A stretch of 64,000 nucleotides of DNA from Robertmurraya massiliosenegalensis JC6 (GCF_000311725.1 NZ_HE978512.1:137893-201892), one strand, 5' to 3'; positions 26,866-36,401 are shown, numbered from the stretch's first letter. Made by a program: numbers and translations. Notes: a model not told the origin generated them from the letters alone.

Positions 26866-28572
26866 ATGAAAAGAAAAGCAATTTTAACTTTATTCGTCAT
26901 GATTTTGATGTTCTTTTTCCTTCCAAGAGTCGGATATGCAGTCGATTATTCGATTACAGCTGTTCATATAGACGCTTTTTTACAAGAAAATGGTGAGGTC
27001 CATGTCCAGGAAGTTCATACCTATTCCTTTGACGGAGACTTTAACGGGATCACAAGAGAGATTTTCCCCAAAGAAGGAACAAAGATTACCGATTTTAAAG
27101 CAAGCGAGAATGGCAAATCATTAAAGATTGAAAAAGAGGAGGAATTGTATAAAATTCACCGCAAAGGTTCTGATGAAACCATCACCGTTGAGTTGACTTA
27201 TACGATTGAAAATGGTGTCGATGTGTATACAGATGTGGCAGAGTTCTATTGGCCCTTCTTTGATGACCGAAATGAATCAACCTATGAAAAAATGACCATC
27301 GTCATCCACCCTCCAGCGGCGACAAATGATGTATTGGCATTCGGTTATGATGAAGCATTTGATCGAGAAATGATTCAACAAGATGGTTCTGTTCTTTTTC
27401 AATTAGGAGAAGTTCCTGATGGGGAGAATGGAGATATTCGCGTTGCCTATCCAGCTTCCCTTTTTCCGGCAGCTAACGTGGCTGCGGACAAGGTGATAAA
27501 AGACGACATTGCCCAAGCACGGACAGAGCTTTACGAAAAAGCAGCAGCAAGAGCGGCCACGCAGGAAAGACTTAACAATATTTCATTCTTTGTTGTAATT
27601 GGCTCGCTTATCTTCTTACTCCTATTTTCTTTCGTCGCTGGCATGCGCGCACGTGGAAAAAAGATCGATGTAGAGCGGAAAATACATCAAGCATTTTTCA
27701 TCCCAAAGCAAACATTAAGCATACCGGCAATGATTTATTTTACAAAAGGACATATTCCAACAGAAGCCATATCTGCTGCCCTTCTCGATCTAGTACGAAA
27801 AGGATATGTAACAAAAACTGGGGACATGTTTCGCTTAGTGAATACGTATACTCCTATCAAGCATGAAGAGATTCTGATTCATTTTCTCTTTCATGACATC
27901 GGCTCAAACGGTGAGTTTCGTTTTGAGGACTTACAAAAATACTCGAAAAACAAACTTAATCATGGAAAATACCAAACGAAGATGCAGGAATGGCAAAAAG
28001 CTGTTCAAAATGAAGTAAAAGAGCAAGAGTTATACGAGAAAAGTGGAAAGATCCGGTCTTTCCTTGGCACGATAGGCATCCTTCAATTAGTTTTTGGTTT
28101 CGTTACACTAGGATTCGAATTATTCGGATGGTTCTTTGCCTTACTAGTTTTGTTTATCGTTTACCTCATACTGGCCTTAATGTACAGACCAAAAACTTGG
28201 AATGGACTTATGATGACACATGAATGGCGGCGTATGAAAGAACAACTACCAAAAGTATCCATGAAAGAATGGGAAAGCTTAACAAGCGATGAACAAATGC
28301 GTTCCTATATTTATGGTGTTGGCATGAATGACAAAAAAATTATCGAAGCCAATGAGGAATTTATTCAGTCATTTAGGACTCCTGTTCAGCAAAACAATGT
28401 CTGGGATCCTTCTACCGCAAATCTTCATACGCTAATGCTTATTGGACCAATGGCTTCTTCAAGCTTTCACTCAGCCTATAAAAACACAACCGCTGATTCG
28501 TCTTCAGGCAGCTCCTCGATCTCGACAGGTGGTGGAGCCGGCGGCGGTGGTGGCGGATCGGGCGCCTTCTAA
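26866..28572 (+). CDS. DUF2207 membrane protein with glycine-rich tail
   Basis: About 568 residues. A signal peptide (to about residue 28, ending G-Y-A) leads into an extracytoplasmic beta-rich DUF2207 domain (about 30-210) with E-V-H-V-x-E-x-H-T-Y and I-T-R-E-I-F-P; a membrane helix near 243-263; a cytoplasmic winged-helix-like part with G-H-I-P-T-E-A-I-S-A-A-L-L-D-L; a helical membrane hairpin near 410-445; and a tail of Ser then (G)n-S-G-A-F. The ATG at 26866 is used because AGGTGA lies eight bases upstream. The family is widespread and uncharacterised. A SigW-type promoter suggests a role under envelope stress. Confidence 0.85.
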   Translation: MKRKAILTLFVMILMFFFLPRVGYAVDYSITAVHIDAFLQENGEVHVQEVHTYSFDGDFNGITREIFPKEGTKITDFKASENGKSLKIEKEEELYKIHRKGSDETITVELTYTIENGVDVYTDVAEFYWPFFDDRNESTYEKMTIVIHPPAATNDVLAFGYDEAFDREMIQQDGSVLFQLGEVPDGENGDIRVAYPASLFPAANVAADKVIKDDIAQARTELYEKAAARAATQERLNNISFFVVIGSLIFLLLFSFVAGMRARGKKIDVERKIHQAFFIPKQTLSIPAMIYFTKGHIPTEAISAALLDLVRKGYVTKTGDMFRLVNTYTPIKHEEILIHFLFHDIGSNGEFRFEDLQKYSKNKLNHGKYQTKMQEWQKAVQNEVKEQELYEKSGKIRSFLGTIGILQLVFGFVTLGFELFGWFFALLVLFIVYLILALMYRPKTWNGLMMTHEWRRMKEQLPKVSMKEWESLTSDEQMRSYIYGVGMNDKKIIEANEEFIQSFRTPVQQNNVWDPSTANLHTLMLIGPMASSSFHSAYKNTTADSSSGSSSISTGGGAGGGGGGSGAF

Positions 28573-28628
28573 ATGAGAAAAAAGGACTACAAAATGTAAG
28601 GAAGCTTCCGGTTTGTCTCATTCGTTCC

Positions 28629-28825
28629 AAACATCACTTAAGCGGAAATTTTCCTGTTATCTCGGCAATGGAGTCCCTTTTAGGGGAAATAACGGAAGAT
28701 TTTCCGCTTATGGAGAGCAAAATCGTTTATTTTGGCATTTTTTGAGGGAATAGCAGGAATTTTTCCTGTTATTTTGGCTCTTTTTCATGATGCTTGCTCA
28801 TTAAGCGGAAATTTTCCTGTTATCA
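28629..28825. repeat. Degenerate GGAA-N2-TTCC intergenic repeat cluster, copy B
   Basis: Four modules at 28638-28661, 28683-28712, 28746-28773 and 28801-28824. The first and last are identical over 24 bases (TTAAGCGGAAATTTTCC then TGTTATC); the second is the same motif inverted. They fill the 349-base spacer between the convergent DUF2207 and FMN reductase genes, together with a terminator. The family is that of 461-651. Confidence 0.8.
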
Positions 28826-28883
28826 TTTCATACCGATACTGTTTATACGAACATTTTATCCACATTATTAATTGCTAGACAAT

Positions 28884-28915
28884 AAAGAAAAAGAGGCTGA
28901 CTTTGCGTCAGCCTC
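28884..28915. terminator. Bidirectional terminator
   Basis: GAGGCTGAC at 28893 pairs perfectly with GTCAGCCTC ending at 28915; A-rich upstream and T-rich downstream flanks serve both the FMN reductase gene and the DUF2207 gene. Confidence 0.88.
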
Positions 28916-28921
28916 CTTTCT

Positions 28922-29464
28922 TTATTGGCGAATGGTTTTTAATGCACGGCTCCAAGTTGTTACTTGGTCTAGCATTAAGTTGATGTTTTCATCATGAATA
29001 TTTTGTGGCTTGAACACAGAGAAGTTTTCAAAATCAGTAAATAGAGATAATGTTGGATGTGTACGTACATCGGCAACCATCAATTCTCCTAGAATTCCAC
29101 GTAGATGCTCAGCGGCACGAGCCCCACCAGTTGAACCATAGCTGACAATCCCTGCAGCTTTGTTATTCCATGCCTCACGAGCTAAATCAATCGCATTCTT
29201 TAAAGCTCCTGTAATACTGTGATTATACTCTTGAACAATGAAGACAAATCCATCTAGGCTAGCAAGCTTTTCATTCCAAGCGGCAATCCCAGGTGCATCT
29301 CCTTCTCCTAAAAATGGTAATTTATAATCGGCAATATCAACGATTTCGTAGTTTGCATCCCCACGCTTATCAGCGATACCTTTTACCCATTCTCCTACTT
29401 GTGGACTTACGCGTCCTTCACGTGTACTACCTAAAATAACCCCAATGTTTAATTTTTCTGACAT
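28922..29464 (-). CDS. NADPH-dependent FMN reductase family protein
   Basis: A 180-residue flavodoxin-fold protein. G-S-T-R-E-G-R-V-S near residue 12 is the FMN phosphate loop, E-Y-N-H-S near 80 and Y-G-S-T-G-G-A-R-A near 110 complete the flavin site of the FMN_red family (azoreductase and quinone reductase relatives). It reduces flavin or quinone substrates with NAD(P)H in the cytoplasm; the natural substrate is not evident. Monocistronic, divergent from the cystine importer. Confidence 0.88.
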   Translation of the reverse strand: MSEKLNIGVILGSTREGRVSPQVGEWVKGIADKRGDANYEIVDIADYKLPFLGEGDAPGIAAWNEKLASLDGFVFIVQEYNHSITGALKNAIDLAREAWNNKAAGIVSYGSTGGARAAEHLRGILGELMVADVRTHPTLSLFTDFENFSVFKPQNIHDENINLMLDQVTTWSRALKTIRQ

Positions 29465-29661
29465 TAATTTCCCTCCTATAGAAAAGCGATTTAGTTTTGG
29501 ACCTATCGATACATTTTCCCCTTTGTCGTGCGACTACATGCAACAGAGTCCAGAGTTAAAATAACAATCCGCTTTGGCTCCTGTCAATTTAGATGCTCGG
29601 ATGGATAAAAATTTGGAAGAAACAAATGATAGGAATAAACAGAAATAAGGAGGAAGAAGGC

Positions 29662-30453
29662 ATGAAAATATCTCGAATCATTTTCTTTCTGTTCTTATCT
29701 TTTCTTTTAACGAGTTGTGGAAACGGAGACAATGCTGACAACGGGGATGGAGATTTATTAGCTGAAGTTAAGGACAGTGGCAAACTTCGAATTGGAACAG
29801 AAGGTACTTACCCTCCCTTTAGCTTTCATAATGATGCTGGTGATTTAACAGGATTTGATGTAGAAATTTCTCGTGAAGTCGCCAAACGTATCGGAGTTGA
29901 GCCTGAATTTTTTGAAACACAATGGGATGCAATATTTGCTGGATTGGACGCTAAACGGTTTGATATGATCGCCAATCAAGTCGGAATTCGTGAAGATCGT
30001 CTAGAGAAATATGATTTTTCCGCTCCATATATAACGTCAGCTGCTGTCCTTGTTGTGCCTGAGGATAATGAATTCATTCAAAGCTTTGAAAACATCGAAG
30101 GATTAAAATCAGGCCAATCTTTGACGAGTAATTATGCAGATATTGCCAAACAATATGGGGCTGAAATAGTAGGAGTAGAAGGATTCAATCAAGCGATTGA
30201 ACTATTAAATTCAGGACGAATTGACGTTACCATTAATGATAAATTGACCGTTCTCGACTTTTTAAAGCAACGACCTGATGCCAAGGTAAAAATTGCGGCG
30301 GAAAGCGCAGACGCTTCTCAAAGTGGCTTAATGTTTAGAAAAGGAAGCGATACCCTCGTTGAAGAAGCGAACAAAGCCTTACAAGGCATGATTGATGATG
30401 GTACCTATTTAGAAATCTCGGAAAAATGGTTTGGCGAAAATGTACTTGAATAG
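29662..30453 (+). CDS. tcyA: L-cystine ABC transporter, substrate-binding lipoprotein
   Basis: A 263-residue lipoprotein: signal sequence with lipobox L-T-S-C, then an SBP_bac_3 domain starting [14 protein letters not shown]. The stretches [13 protein letters not shown] and [11 protein letters not shown] follow the B. subtilis TcyA pattern closely, and the three-gene order and lengths equal TcyABC. It captures cystine outside the membrane. The ATG at 29662 follows AAGGAGGAAGAAGGC; the frame upstream of it is not coding. First gene of the operon. Confidence 0.85.
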   Translation: MKISRIIFFLFLSFLLTSCGNGDNADNGDGDLLAEVKDSGKLRIGTEGTYPPFSFHNDAGDLTGFDVEISREVAKRIGVEPEFFETQWDAIFAGLDAKRFDMIANQVGIREDRLEKYDFSAPYITSAAVLVVPEDNEFIQSFENIEGLKSGQSLTSNYADIAKQYGAEIVGVEGFNQAIELLNSGRIDVTINDKLTVLDFLKQRPDAKVKIAAESADASQSGLMFRKGSDTLVEEANKALQGMIDDGTYLEISEKWFGENVLE

Positions 30454-31141
30454 TATTATCGCTCACCCCGATCGGATTGAAAAACTTATCGCTATTGCCA
30501 AAAGTTCCCTCCTGCCACTATTGGAGGGGGCTATTTTATATACCATTCCCTTAACGCTTTTAACCTTTGTGTTTGGCCTTGTATTAGCAGTATTAACTGC
30601 TTTAGCAAGAATTTCAGGGGTTAAAGCTTTTGAAATTATCGCAAGAGTCTATGTCTCTGCTATTCGTGGGACGCCTTTATTGGTCCAACTCTTTATCATC
30701 TTTTACGGATTGCCGACGATTGGCATCACGATTGACCCCTTTCCATCGGCAATAATCGGATTTTCCTTAAATATCGGTGGCTATGCGTCCGAAATTATCC
30801 GCGCCGCCATTTTATCGATCCCCAAAGGCCAATGGGAAGCCGCTTATTCGATTGGCATGTCCTATAGTCAGGCGATGCGAAGAATCGTTCTTCCGCAGGC
30901 AGCTCGAGTGTCAGTCCCGCCTTTGTCGAACACGTTCATTAGCTTAGTGAAGGACACGTCCCTCGCTTCACTCATTTTAGTAACAGAAATGTTTAGAAGG
31001 GCGCAGGAAATCGCCGCAACCAATTATGAATTCTTGCTTTTATACAGTGAAGCAGCCCTTCTCTACTGGATAATTTGCTTTATTTTATCCATTGGACAGG
31101 GAAAACTGGAGACTCGACTTGATCGATATACAGCGCAATAA
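30440..31141 (+). CDS. tcyB: L-cystine ABC transporter, permease
   Basis: A 233-residue integral membrane protein of the HisM/GlnP type with about five helices and the EAA loop ([12 protein letters not shown] near residue 134). It overlaps the binding-protein gene by 14 bases, so translation is coupled; a TTG at 30431 is an alternative start with no better ribosome site. Confidence 0.85.
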   Translation: MYLNSIIAHPDRIEKLIAIAKSSLLPLLEGAILYTIPLTLLTFVFGLVLAVLTALARISGVKAFEIIARVYVSAIRGTPLLVQLFIIFYGLPTIGITIDPFPSAIIGFSLNIGGYASEIIRAAILSIPKGQWEAAYSIGMSYSQAMRRIVLPQAARVSVPPLSNTFISLVKDTSLASLILVTEMFRRAQEIAATNYEFLLLYSEAALLYWIICFILSIGQGKLETRLDRYTAQ

Positions 31142-31155
31142 GGGAGAGTATAGAA

Positions 31156-31890
31156 ATGATTTCCATTAGCAGATTGACAAAAAGCTTCGGAGAATTACAG
31201 GTCTTAAAAGGAATTGACCTTCACGTTGAAAAGGGTCGTGTAGTCGTTGTGATCGGCCCTTCTGGCTCAGGGAAAACAACCCTTTTAAGATGCTTAAATA
31301 TATTGGAGGTTCCGACCACAGGAATCGTGACGATTGGCGATCAAACGTTAGATTTTTCTGCCCGAGTTCCCACTAAGGCCATTTCTGTTTTTAGAAGGCA
31401 AACAGGAATGGTTTTTCAAGGCTATAATCTGTTTCCACATAAAACAGCGTTGGAAAATGTGATGGAAGGGCCCTTAACGGTTAAAAGAGACGATCGAAAT
31501 TTGGTTCAAAAAAAGGCAGTGGCATTGCTTGAAAAAGTAGGCCTTGGCGATAAAGTCGATATTTACCCATTTCAACTTTCCGGAGGCCAGCAGCAACGAG
31601 TGGGCATCGCCCGCGCCTTAGCAATGGAACCAAACGTCATGCTTTTTGACGAACCAACCTCCGCCCTTGACCCTGAGTTGGTTGGTGAAGTGCTCAAAGT
31701 CATGAAAGATCTCGCAAAAGAAGGAATGACCATGGTCGTTGTCACCCATGAAATGCGTTTTGCGAAAGAAGTCGCCGATGAAGTGATCTTTATGGAAGAC
31801 GGGATTGTTGTCGAAAGAGGGGCTCCAGCTGAAGTTTTCAGCCATCCTAAAGAAGAACGGACACGACAGTTTTTACAGATGATACAATAA
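31156..31890 (+). CDS. tcyC: L-cystine ABC transporter, ATP-binding protein
   Basis: A 244-residue ATPase of the polar amino acid family: Walker [10 protein letters not shown] near 35, signature L-S-G-G-Q-Q-Q-R near 140, Walker B V-M-L-F-D-E-P and switch His in V-T-H-E. GGGAGAG precedes it. Last gene of the operon; the following spacer is filled by a repeat array. Confidence 0.9.
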   Translation: MISISRLTKSFGELQVLKGIDLHVEKGRVVVVIGPSGSGKTTLLRCLNILEVPTTGIVTIGDQTLDFSARVPTKAISVFRRQTGMVFQGYNLFPHKTALENVMEGPLTVKRDDRNLVQKKAVALLEKVGLGDKVDIYPFQLSGGQQQRVGIARALAMEPNVMLFDEPTSALDPELVGEVLKVMKDLAKEGMTMVVVTHEMRFAKEVADEVIFMEDGIVVERGAPAEVFSHPKEERTRQFLQMIQ

Positions 31891-31901
31891 GGGGCGATTT
31901 C

Positions 31902-32016
31902 CGGAATTAGCGGTGGAAGTTACGGAATTAGTGAGAAAGTTACGGAATTAGCGGCCGAAGTTACGGAATTATTGATAAAGTTACGGAATTACATCCGCTT
32001 TTTCCGGAATTACGTC
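31902..32016. repeat. Tandem degenerate repeat with 21/20-bp alternation
   Basis: CGGAATTA recurs at 31902, 31923, 31943, 31964, 31984 and 32005, giving steps of 21, 20, 21, 20 and 21. Most units end in AAAGTTA or GAAGTTA. It lies right after tcyC and before the GNAT gene; no hairpin terminator is seen there, so the array may serve the 3' end. Confidence 0.85.
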
Positions 32017-32163
32017 TATTTGACTTACGGATAAACCTAGAAAGCCGTCATCCATCGCCCCGCTCTCTATTCTAATCAAACTCGAGTATGGAAGTATCCC
32101 CATATTCGATTTTTTTTGCCCAATATATGTTAAAATCATTAAAAAACGATGGAGGAGCATCCT

Positions 32164-32610
32164 ATGCAAATCGAACAAGCAACAATCGAGGATTTAGAAG
32201 AAGTCGCCGTTCTATTTGATAAGTATCGCCAATTTTATCAACAGCCGACCGATCTAGAAGGAGCTAGGAGTTACATTAGCGAACGTCTAGAAAACAAGGA
32301 ATCTACTATATTTATCGTGAAAAACAGTGAAAGACCATTAGGCTTTGCACAACTTTATCCTACCTTCTCATCAATCTCGATGGCAAGAGCATGGATTTTG
32401 AATGACCTGTTTGTAGAAAAGGACGCAAGAAAACAAGGTGTAGGAGCAATGCTTTTACTGAAAGCGAAAGAGTTTGCTCTCCAAACGGGCGCCAAAAGCA
32501 TCAGCCTAAGCACTGCACCTGACAATCATTCAGCACAACGATTATATGAAAGACACGGCTATGTTCGAGATGACCAATTTTATCATTACGAACTAAACGT
32601 ATCAGACTAA
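32164..32610 (+). CDS. GNAT-family N-acetyltransferase
   Basis: A 148-residue single-domain acetyltransferase. Motif A is D-L-F-V-E-K-D-A-R-K-Q-G-V-G-A-M-L-L (R/Q-x-x-G-x-G/A acetyl-CoA loop) near residue 80-100, followed by the S-L-S-T-A-P-D-N-H-S-A-Q-R-L-Y-E-R-H-G-Y C-terminal motif. The ATG at 32164 lies behind TGGAGGAGC. Substrate unknown. Confidence 0.87.
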   Translation: MQIEQATIEDLEEVAVLFDKYRQFYQQPTDLEGARSYISERLENKESTIFIVKNSERPLGFAQLYPTFSSISMARAWILNDLFVEKDARKQGVGAMLLLKAKEFALQTGAKSISLSTAPDNHSAQRLYERHGYVRDDQFYHYELNVSD

Positions 32611-32680
32611 AAATCTGCACGTATTCTCCACACTCTTGCGGTACACTAATTCAATATTGAAATCAGTTTAGGTGATCCTA

Positions 32681-34072
32681 TTGAAAAATTTATCAATCAA
32701 ACTAGGAATTCTATTTTTTGTTATTATTTTTTCACTTATAACGTCATTGTTATTCTACCTGCATAAGGGAATTGCTGATATACGGGCTGAAGAGGAAATC
32801 GAAGCCCTTCAAGCGCGAGGGAATTCACATCGCTCCGTGCTTGAAAAGCATTTTAATGAAGATACGATTGATCATGTCGTCTTGATGGAGTCGGAATCTC
32901 GAACAGATGTCGTCATTACCAATCAAAGTGGGGAAATCATTCAGGCCTCTAAAGAGATCGAGCAATTTGAAAAATACATTCCACTTCCAGAGCAACAAAT
33001 TTCCAGAGAAGGACAAGTAATTGAAAACAACTGGAAGACAGAACCGTATATTGCAACGATTAGTCCGATTTATCTTCAGAACAAATTGATGGGCTATATC
33101 TTTATGTTTGAAAATACTAAGTCAGTCCATTTGTTAATGAATAGTTTAAATGAACACTTTCTTCTCGCAGGCATCCTGTCTGTCATTTTCACCTTCATTA
33201 TCATTATTTTTCTCTCAAAAGGGATTACAAAGCCTTTAATCACAATGAAGGAAGCAACTTATCAAATTAGTAAAGGGAATTTTTCCGTCTCTTTTCCGAA
33301 AGCATCAAAAGACGAATTAGGTGACTTGGCCAAGTCGATCGAGTCACTCGCTACTGAATTAAACTATTTAAAGCAGCAAAGAAGCGAATTTCTTGCCAGC
33401 ATTTCACATGAACTCAGAACGCCACTTACCTACATAAAGGGCTATACCGATATTGTCAGAAAACGAAATTTAAGTGAAGAAGAGCAAAAAAAGTACTTAA
33501 CAATTATCTCTGACGAAACCAATCGCTTATCCAGCCTTATTAAAGAGCTATTTGAATTGGCAAAAATGGACCAAAATACATTTCTGATCCACAAACAAAA
33601 TCTTGAATTATTTCCTTTTTTAGAAAAAATAGTGCAAAAACTCACACCCGCTCTTACAGAAAAAAATATTCACTTTACGCTAGAGTGTGAGCCAAGAATT
33701 AATTTGATGGCCGATCCGACAAAGCTTGAGCAAATCATAATTAATCTTTTGGATAATGCGATAAAGTATTCTACAGACGGCGCTAAAATTGAACTAAAGG
33801 CATGGAAAGGGAAAGGACTCATTCATCTAACCATAGAAGATAGCGGAAAAGGCATCCCTGAAAAGGATCTTCCCTTTATCTTTAATCGATTTTATCGGAT
33901 CGATAAGTCGAGAACCCGTTCTCTTGGTGGTACAGGTCTTGGCCTCGCAATCGTACAAGAACTCGTCCATGCCCATGATGCCGAAATTTCTGTTACGAGC
34001 AAAGAAGGCGTCGGTACAAAGTTTGAACTTCTTTTTAAGGAGAAAACAAATGAAGACAATCTTATTAATTGA
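32681..34072 (+). CDS. Sensor histidine kinase (HAMP-HisKA-HATPase)
   Basis: About 463 residues. Two membrane helices (about 5-27 and 163-185) enclose a short extracytoplasmic domain; HAMP near 187-240; phospho-acceptor in S-I-S-H-E-L-R-T-P near 247; HATPase with N-L-L-D-N-A-I-K-Y, D-S-G-K-G-I-P and G-G-T-G-L-G-L boxes. The likely start is a TTG at 32681: AGGTGA precedes it by about six bases, and the K-N-L-S-I-K-L start fits the membrane segment. The GTG at 32672 is the alternative. The kinase gene precedes its regulator gene, the reverse of the usual Bacillus order. Confidence 0.88.
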   Translation: MKNLSIKLGILFFVIIFSLITSLLFYLHKGIADIRAEEEIEALQARGNSHRSVLEKHFNEDTIDHVVLMESESRTDVVITNQSGEIIQASKEIEQFEKYIPLPEQQISREGQVIENNWKTEPYIATISPIYLQNKLMGYIFMFENTKSVHLLMNSLNEHFLLAGILSVIFTFIIIIFLSKGITKPLITMKEATYQISKGNFSVSFPKASKDELGDLAKSIESLATELNYLKQQRSEFLASISHELRTPLTYIKGYTDIVRKRNLSEEEQKKYLTIISDETNRLSSLIKELFELAKMDQNTFLIHKQNLELFPFLEKIVQKLTPALTEKNIHFTLECEPRINLMADPTKLEQIIINLLDNAIKYSTDGAKIELKAWKGKGLIHLTIEDSGKGIPEKDLPFIFNRFYRIDKSRTRSLGGTGLGLAIVQELVHAHDAEISVTSKEGVGTKFELLFKEKTNEDNLIN

Positions 34073-34721
34073 CGATGAACCGATGATGCTCGATTTATTA
34101 TCCTTGTATTTAACACCCCTTGGGTTTAAATGTGTAAAAAAGCGATCAGCTAAAGACGGGATTGCCTTTTTAGAATTTGAAACAGCTGACCTGGTCTTGT
34201 TGGATGTGATGATGCCTGAAATGGATGGCTGGGAAGCTTGTGCTGAAATCCGAAAATATTGGGATATTCCGATCATTATGTTAACCGCCATGAGTGACAA
34301 ATCAGATATTGTTAAAGGATTAAAAGGTGGTGCAGACGACTATATTTCGAAGCCTTTTGATGAAGAGGAACTTACGGCTCGAATCGAAGCCGTTTTGAGG
34401 AGACATAATGGCTTATCAAACAAACTCGTCTTTAAAGGACTCGTGTTAGACCACGATTCCTATCAATTACAGTACAATAGGAAAGATATTCCGCTTACCC
34501 CGAAAGAGTTCGCAATGATGAGTCTGTTCTTAAGTAACCAAAATAAAGTGTTTACGAGGGAGCACTTGATTATCACAATTTGGGGCTATGAGGTGGCGAC
34601 CGAGGACCGAACCGTTGACTCGCACGTCCGAAATTTACGAGACAAGCTCCGTAAGGCTGGCTTTGCCGCAGATGAGTATTTACAAACCGTCTGGGGAGTC
34701 GGCTACAAATGGGCAAAATGA
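34050..34721 (+). CDS. OmpR-family response regulator
   Basis: A 223-residue regulator: receiver (D-D-E at 9-11, phospho-Asp in L-L-D-V-M-M-P, Lys in S-K-P-F) and a C-terminal OmpR/PhoB winged helix with F-T-R-E-H-L and R-T-V-D-S-H-V-R-N-L-R-D-K. It overlaps the kinase gene by 23 bases; AAGGAG lies just upstream of the ATG at 34050. No regulated transporter or resistance gene lies next to the pair, so the signal is not known. Confidence 0.9.
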   Translation: MKTILLIDDEPMMLDLLSLYLTPLGFKCVKKRSAKDGIAFLEFETADLVLLDVMMPEMDGWEACAEIRKYWDIPIIMLTAMSDKSDIVKGLKGGADDYISKPFDEEELTARIEAVLRRHNGLSNKLVFKGLVLDHDSYQLQYNRKDIPLTPKEFAMMSLFLSNQNKVFTREHLIITIWGYEVATEDRTVDSHVRNLRDKLRKAGFAADEYLQTVWGVGYKWAK

Positions 34722-34745
34722 AGTGGTTGCATCATCGCAACCACT
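34722..34745. terminator. Bidirectional terminator between response regulator and ktr gene
   Basis: AGTGGTTGC and GCAACCACT form a perfect nine-base stem with a six-base loop between the two convergent stop codons; T-tracts are weak. Confidence 0.65.
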
Positions 34746-34748
34746 ACT

Positions 34749-36092
34749 TTACCCCACGATAATTTTTTCCTTCGGATAGTGATAATTCTCTTCCTGTTTT
34801 CCACTATGAAACAAGAAAATGAAGGAAAGGATTCCGATTCTTCCGATGAACATGAGTGCAGTAATGACAATTTTCCCAATCGAACTAAGCTCTGGTGTAA
34901 TCCCCATCGTAAGTCCGGTCGTTCCAAATGCAGAGCTTACCTCGAACATAATTTCCAAAATGGAAAATGGCTCAGTTTCTAACAAAATGATCGTTGCAAT
35001 GAAACAAATCATAAAAGCAAGAAAACTGACGACCACTGATTTACGAATGTCATCCTCATCAATTTCCCGTCGAAAAACTTTAATGCTCTTCTGTCCCTTA
35101 GCAAACGAAACCAGCAGCAAAACAACAACGGCAAAAGTCGTCGTTCTTATTCCCCCACCTACAGAACTTGGTGAAGCACCAATAAACATCAAAAAGCAAA
35201 GGATCATTAACGTTCCCGCTGAAAACTCGCTTACATCCATCGTTGCCAAACCACCATTTCTTGTCGTAGATGATTGAAAAAAAGCATAGAAAAATGACTC
35301 ATGCCAGCTTTTATTGGCAAAAAAATGGGTGGCTTCAAACAGTAAAATGGCAATCGTTCCAAATATCATTAATGAAAAAAATGTCACCGTCGTGAGTTTC
35401 GTATATAAAGAAAAATGAGTACCTATTTTGGCTTTTTTATTTCTAACATAATCCCTTAATTCGATTAGGACCGGAAAACCGATTGCTCCTAATGTTAATA
35501 AAATGATATTGATAAATTGGACAAAGTAATCTTGGGCAAATGGGACAAGTGAATTGCCTGTTATATCAAAACCTGCATTCGTCGTCGCACTGACAGAAGC
35601 AAATAAGCCTTGCAAATACGCCTCCTGCCAAGTAGGGAAATAGGTTAGAAAATAAGTCCCCAAAACCGCTGCCCCCACCAGTTCTATTAAGACAATAATA
35701 ACCAAAATTTGACGCATTAATTTTACCAAGCCGGATAAATGCGATTGGTTCTGGTCTGTCATAATTAATTTTCTTTCTCTCAACCCAATCTTTTTTCCAA
35801 GTAAAATCCACACAAAAGTGCCAAGTGTCATAATTCCAATTCCACCAAATTGAAGAATAAACATGAGAATGAATATTCCAGGTGTACTAAAGGTATCTAT
35901 CGTTGAAACAACCGAGAGACCTGTAACACTAATGGCACTGACTGCCGTAAATAATACATCAAGAAAGTTCCAACTGACTCCCGGCTTTAACGCAATCGGT
36001 AAGCTTAGGAGAATCATCGAAACAATCACAGCTAGCACATAGAAACTGACCATTAACTGAGCTGGACTTAGCCGATTCTTTTTTATCATCAT
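34749..36092 (-). CDS. Ktr/Trk potassium uptake channel subunit (KtrB/KtrD type)
   Basis: A 447-residue integral membrane protein with the four repeated M-P-M units of the TrkH/KtrB superfamily; selectivity-loop glycines are seen in S-V-T-G-L, T-N-A-G-F, T-R-N-G-G and F-G-T-T-G-L. Together with a cytosolic KtrA/KtrC ring it takes up K+ with Na+. No such ring gene is in the window, which is the KtrD situation in B. subtilis. Expression is controlled by a c-di-AMP riboswitch in its leader. Confidence 0.92.
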   Translation of the reverse strand: MMIKKNRLSPAQLMVSFYVLAVIVSMILLSLPIALKPGVSWNFLDVLFTAVSAISVTGLSVVSTIDTFSTPGIFILMFILQFGGIGIMTLGTFVWILLGKKIGLRERKLIMTDQNQSHLSGLVKLMRQILVIIVLIELVGAAVLGTYFLTYFPTWQEAYLQGLFASVSATTNAGFDITGNSLVPFAQDYFVQFINIILLTLGAIGFPVLIELRDYVRNKKAKIGTHFSLYTKLTTVTFFSLMIFGTIAILLFEATHFFANKSWHESFFYAFFQSSTTRNGGLATMDVSEFSAGTLMILCFLMFIGASPSSVGGGIRTTTFAVVVLLLVSFAKGQKSIKVFRREIDEDDIRKSVVVSFLAFMICFIATIILLETEPFSILEIMFEVSSAFGTTGLTMGITPELSSIGKIVITALMFIGRIGILSFIFLFHSGKQEENYHYPKEKIIVG

Positions 36093-36128
36093 GTTGATTT
36101 TCCCTTCAGAAAAATTTCCAACACCATA

Positions 36129-36158
36129 GAAAAAAGACCATCACAAATAGAATGGTCT
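36129..36158 (-). terminator. Expression-platform terminator of the c-di-AMP riboswitch
   Basis: AGACCAT / ATGGTCT hairpin (36158-36135) followed by TTTTTT on the minus strand, placed between the aptamer and the ktr start codon. Confidence 0.85.
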
Positions 36159-36171
36159 AGGTAAGATCCTT

Positions 36172-36312
36172 TGACCCTTCTCTCGAATTTTCACATAACG
36201 CTTACGAGGTTAGCTGTCGGATTAGGGATTGAGAGTACCCCCTCTTACTACGTAAGATTCACCCCAAGATACAATTAGAAACTGTATCAAAATTGGTTCC
36301 CCCGCTCTAATT
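36172..36312 (-). promoter_or_regulatory. c-di-AMP riboswitch (ydaO-yuaA type)
   Basis: Minus-strand leader of the ktr gene with the conserved blocks of the ydaO motif in order: GCGGGGGAACC (about 36305), TGGGGTGAATC (about 36270), GAGGGGGTACTCTC (about 36240), ATCCGACAGCTAACCTCGTAAGC (split over 36222-36199) and GAGAGAAGGG near 36176. A terminator hairpin follows. In this class c-di-AMP binding favours termination, so K+ uptake is lowered when c-di-AMP is high. The rest of the 350-base spacer 36093-36442 contains no gene. Confidence 0.93.
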
Positions 36313-36401
36313 TAGATTCAGCGATTAAAAGGTGTGGATATCAGATTTTCAATGAATACACACAATCTACTCCCGTTTCAATCTTTTGTCAATTATTTTT
36401 A

